Source: Halobacillus massiliensis (GTDB lineage Bacteria > Bacillota > Bacilli > Bacillales > Halobacillaceae). Taken from it: DNA of 64,000 nt. Position numbers and translations under genes: made by a program. Shown piece by piece: positions 62,211-64,000 of this stretch. A model generated the notes under the pieces. The model was given only the letters and a program-made list of their open reading frames with translations. It did not search any database and was not told where the DNA came from. The stretch is taken from positions 186,001-250,000 of the forward strand of contig NZ_LT800499.1 in assembly GCF_900166625.1 (NCBI RefSeq), given 5' to 3'. The first letter of the stretch is position 1. The number at the start of each line of letters is the position of its first letter.

Positions 62211-62756
62211 TTGAAAGGAATCGGGATCGGCTTATCGATTGTTATTTGCTTAGGCGTTTTCGGCGCTATAGGCTATATGGCATTTGATATTATAACAGGC
62301 GACGTAAAAGAGACGACACAGACTGAAGAAAGCACGAGTACAGAGACTCAAGAACAGAAAGTAGAAGAGTTATCCCGAAAAAAATTTGCAGAAGGAGACG
62401 AAGAGGATTTAAACCCTTTTGGTGACTCAAAGAAGCAGATGGATTTAACAAGTTCGGACTATCAGGAATACATACACCAGATGTCTCACCAGAAAGTAAA
62501 GGCAGATAAAAAGTGGGGCTTTTATTTAATTACAGAGGAACGGATTGACTGGCTGATTGAAGGATTGGAAGTTGTAAATCTAAAGCAGAAAGACCGATAC
62601 TCCAAGATACTAAGTACCTGGCAGAATGGAGACTTTTCAGCAGCTGATGACCATCACAATGAGATGTGGAGACTGCAGGGGGGTACTGTAGGAAAAGCAT
62701 TCGGTATATTATCAGAGGCAGAAGAAGAAGCATATATTGAAAAAAGCAGACATTAA
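62211..62756 (+). CDS. DUF6241-like membrane-anchored protein
   Basis: A 181-residue protein. An N-terminal hydrophobic helix (GIGLSIVICLGVFGAIGYMA) is followed by a Glu/Thr-rich linker and a soluble domain with MDLTSSDYQEYIHQMSHQKV and WGFYLITEERIDWLIEGLEV. This resembles the DUF6241 proteins of Bacillaceae, function unknown. TTG 62211 follows AAAGGAGGAAG. A terminator follows the stop codon. Confidence 0.7.
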   Translation: MKGIGIGLSIVICLGVFGAIGYMAFDIITGDVKETTQTEESTSTETQEQKVEELSRKKFAEGDEEDLNPFGDSKKQMDLTSSDYQEYIHQMSHQKVKADKKWGFYLITEERIDWLIEGLEVVNLKQKDRYSKILSTWQNGDFSAADDHHNEMWRLQGGTVGKAFGILSEAEEEAYIEKSRH

Positions 62757-62757
62757 G

Positions 62758-62789
62758 AAATCCCGAAGGCCGCTCTTCGGGATTTTTTT
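62758..62789 (+). terminator. Intrinsic terminator of the DUF6241-like gene
   Basis: The stem AATCCCGAAG / CTTCGGGATT has a 6-nt loop and is followed by T residues. Confidence 0.9.
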
Positions 62790-62847
62790 GAGGTAACATA
62801 ATTTTCTCCTTTAGCATTTTCAGGAGAGTCCTTTAAAAAATTCCTTG

Positions 62848-62991
62848 TTATTTGTAAAAAGACGCTCCAATAATAACAAGAAGAATAAACAACACAACGA
62901 TGAGCGCGAAGCCTCCGCCTCGGCCGTAACCGCCATAACCGCCGCAGCCCCAGCCGCCATAGCCGCCCCAGCCACCAAATCCGTAGCCCAT
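62848..62991 (-). CDS. YjcZ-family sporulation peptide
   Basis: A 47-residue protein with a Gly/Tyr-rich head ([13 protein letters not shown]) and a hydrophobic tail [19 protein letters not shown], the YjcZ signature. Members are sporulation-linked small membrane peptides of unknown function. ATG 62989-62991 is preceded by AAAGGTGG. Confidence 0.85.
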   Translation of the reverse strand: MGYGFGGWGGYGGWGCGGYGGYGRGGGFALIVVLFILLVIIGASFYK

Positions 62992-63134
62992 ATTGTTCAC
63001 CACCTTTATTTGCATTTGTAGCATCTTATGAAGAAGAGGATACATATGGAAAGGCTATTGTCGGATATGTATAAAAAAACACTAAAATACGGGATTGGAA
63101 TATAGATATTTAAAAAGCTGCGGGAGTGAGAAGA

Positions 63135-63830
63135 TTGAGGAGTGATCCAACTAAAACAGCGAGAGGCTTTATCGAGGAATACTTTCCACATTGTGAAGCT
63201 GCCTTGTTATCGGGAAGTGTTGTCCGGGGAGAACACACCTCTTCATCAGATTTAGATATCGTCATACTGGAAAAAGATACTTATCGAAAATCGTTTGTCT
63301 ATCAAGAATGGCCTATTGAAGCATTTGTATATAATGAAGACTCCTTAGATTATACTTTTTTTATTGAAAAACAGCATGGAGTTCCACTCCTCACACGCCT
63401 CTGTGCAGAGGGTGTCATCATCAAAGGGGGAATGAGAGCAGATGCGTTAATTGAGGAGGGGAAGAAAAGCCTATTAGAAGGGCCCAATCCTCTGCCTGCT
63501 TATAAATTAGACCAATGCCGGTACATGATCTCTGACCTTCTTGATGATTTAGAAGGATCTGCCTGCAAAGCGGAGGATATCTTTACAGTTTCTGCTCTGA
63601 TCGGCCAGCTGCATTCCTTTATTTTAAGGGCTGAGCAAAAATGGACGGGTGAAGGGAAATGGATGTATCGTTCTCTAAAAAAACATAATCCACTGATCGC
63701 CAGGAGGCTCGCTGAATGTACAGAGACCTTTTACAAAAGCCATCAAAAAGAGGACATCATCCAGCTGGCTGATGAACTGCTCAAACCTTTTGGAGGCAGG
63801 CTCTTTCATGATTTTATGTCACGGCACTAG
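63135..63830 (+). CDS. Nucleotidyltransferase-domain protein
   Basis: A 231-residue protein. LLSGSVVRGEHTSSSDLDIV has the GS...SDLD pattern of the Pol-beta-type nucleotidyltransferase fold, with the metal-binding Asp pair. The C-terminal helical domain (EGPNPLPAYKLDQCRYMISD) resembles a substrate-binding partner seen in similar aminoglycoside-type or antitoxin proteins. The substrate is unknown. TTG 63135 and GTG 63126 are both possible; TTG has the better ribosome binding site spacing. Confidence 0.75.
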   Translation: MRSDPTKTARGFIEEYFPHCEAALLSGSVVRGEHTSSSDLDIVILEKDTYRKSFVYQEWPIEAFVYNEDSLDYTFFIEKQHGVPLLTRLCAEGVIIKGGMRADALIEEGKKSLLEGPNPLPAYKLDQCRYMISDLLDDLEGSACKAEDIFTVSALIGQLHSFILRAEQKWTGEGKWMYRSLKKHNPLIARRLAECTETFYKSHQKEDIIQLADELLKPFGGRLFHDFMSRH

Positions 63831-63900
63831 CGGAAGAGTGAAATGAGGGAATGAAAAAGTGATATAATTTTTAAAATTGCTTAATGAAGGAGGTAAAGCG

Positions 63901-64000
63901 ATGAACAGCAAGGATCTCATAGACCATCTAGGGTTAATACCTCATCCAGAAGGAGGTTTCTATAAACAAACCTATCATTCAACATTGGGGACAAATACAC
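63901..64000 (+). CDS. Cupin-domain (DUF985-like) protein, start only
   Basis: ATG 63901 lies behind GAAGGAGG and the first 33 residues include LIDHLGLIPHPEGGFYKQTY, the family opening of small cupin proteins of the DUF985 type. The rest lies outside the window. Confidence 0.75.
   Translation, partial: MNSKDLIDHLGLIPHPEGGFYKQTYHSTLGTNT

Overview
The window looks like a piece of the chromosome of a low-GC, endospore-forming Bacillaceae. SpoVB, a CotD-like coat protein, a YjcZ-type peptide, DUF3243 and DUF1540 proteins, BceRS-BceAB, LutABC and many Gram-positive ribosome binding sites all point that way. Several Na+-coupled symporters suggest a salt-adapted genus, with a Halobacillus-like organism as my best guess; this is inference. 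A perfect 16-bp ParB site (parS, 55905-55920) suggests an origin-proximal location.

Layout. 1-8350: a CdaR-type regulator cut by the window edge, an FMN azoreductase, DacC, a HAD hydrolase, and a TetR/MFS efflux pair with palindromic operators. 8522-15699: an oligosaccharide operon (lipoprotein binding protein, two permeases, YesL-like protein, LacI regulator, debranching-type glycoside hydrolase) with no ATPase of its own. 15743-24275: a sulfite-oxidase-like enzyme, a CoA-type Nudix hydrolase, a DUF421 gene broken by two stop codons, two ferritin-like proteins, an OFA-type transporter and secreted InhA. 24344-28830: a BceRS-BceAB peptide-antibiotic module with a BceR-type box. 30353-36319: GABA catabolism (FCD regulator, GabT, permease, GabD) and an ornithine-cyclodeaminase-family enzyme. 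36840-42663: two sodium:solute symporters, the second paired with OsmC and placed behind a SAM-I riboswitch. 45526-51181: lactate uptake and oxidation (permease, LutR, LutABC) with the same operator at two promoters. 51955-64000: a frameshifted TSUP gene, a LysM-Gmad2 protein, LrgAB, parS, MgtE, coat and sporulation genes, SpoVB, a PadR-HAAS pair, and a cupin cut by the right edge.

The most unusual feature is a family of intergenic repeats at seven loci. Each locus holds a composite of two quasi-palindromic modules, A (about 170 bp) and B (about 164 bp). Each module is bounded by GTTCCGTTT and AAACGGAAC, and the two are separated by a 45-50 bp spacer. A and B are diverged, mutually inverted versions of one module, so the composite is itself a large inverted repeat. 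Outer stems differ between A and B, but the two sides change together. Many short ORFs in these regions are translations of the repeats and are not listed as genes. Several gene starts were placed at codons that fit a ribosome binding site rather than at the first possible start, and these are noted per entry.
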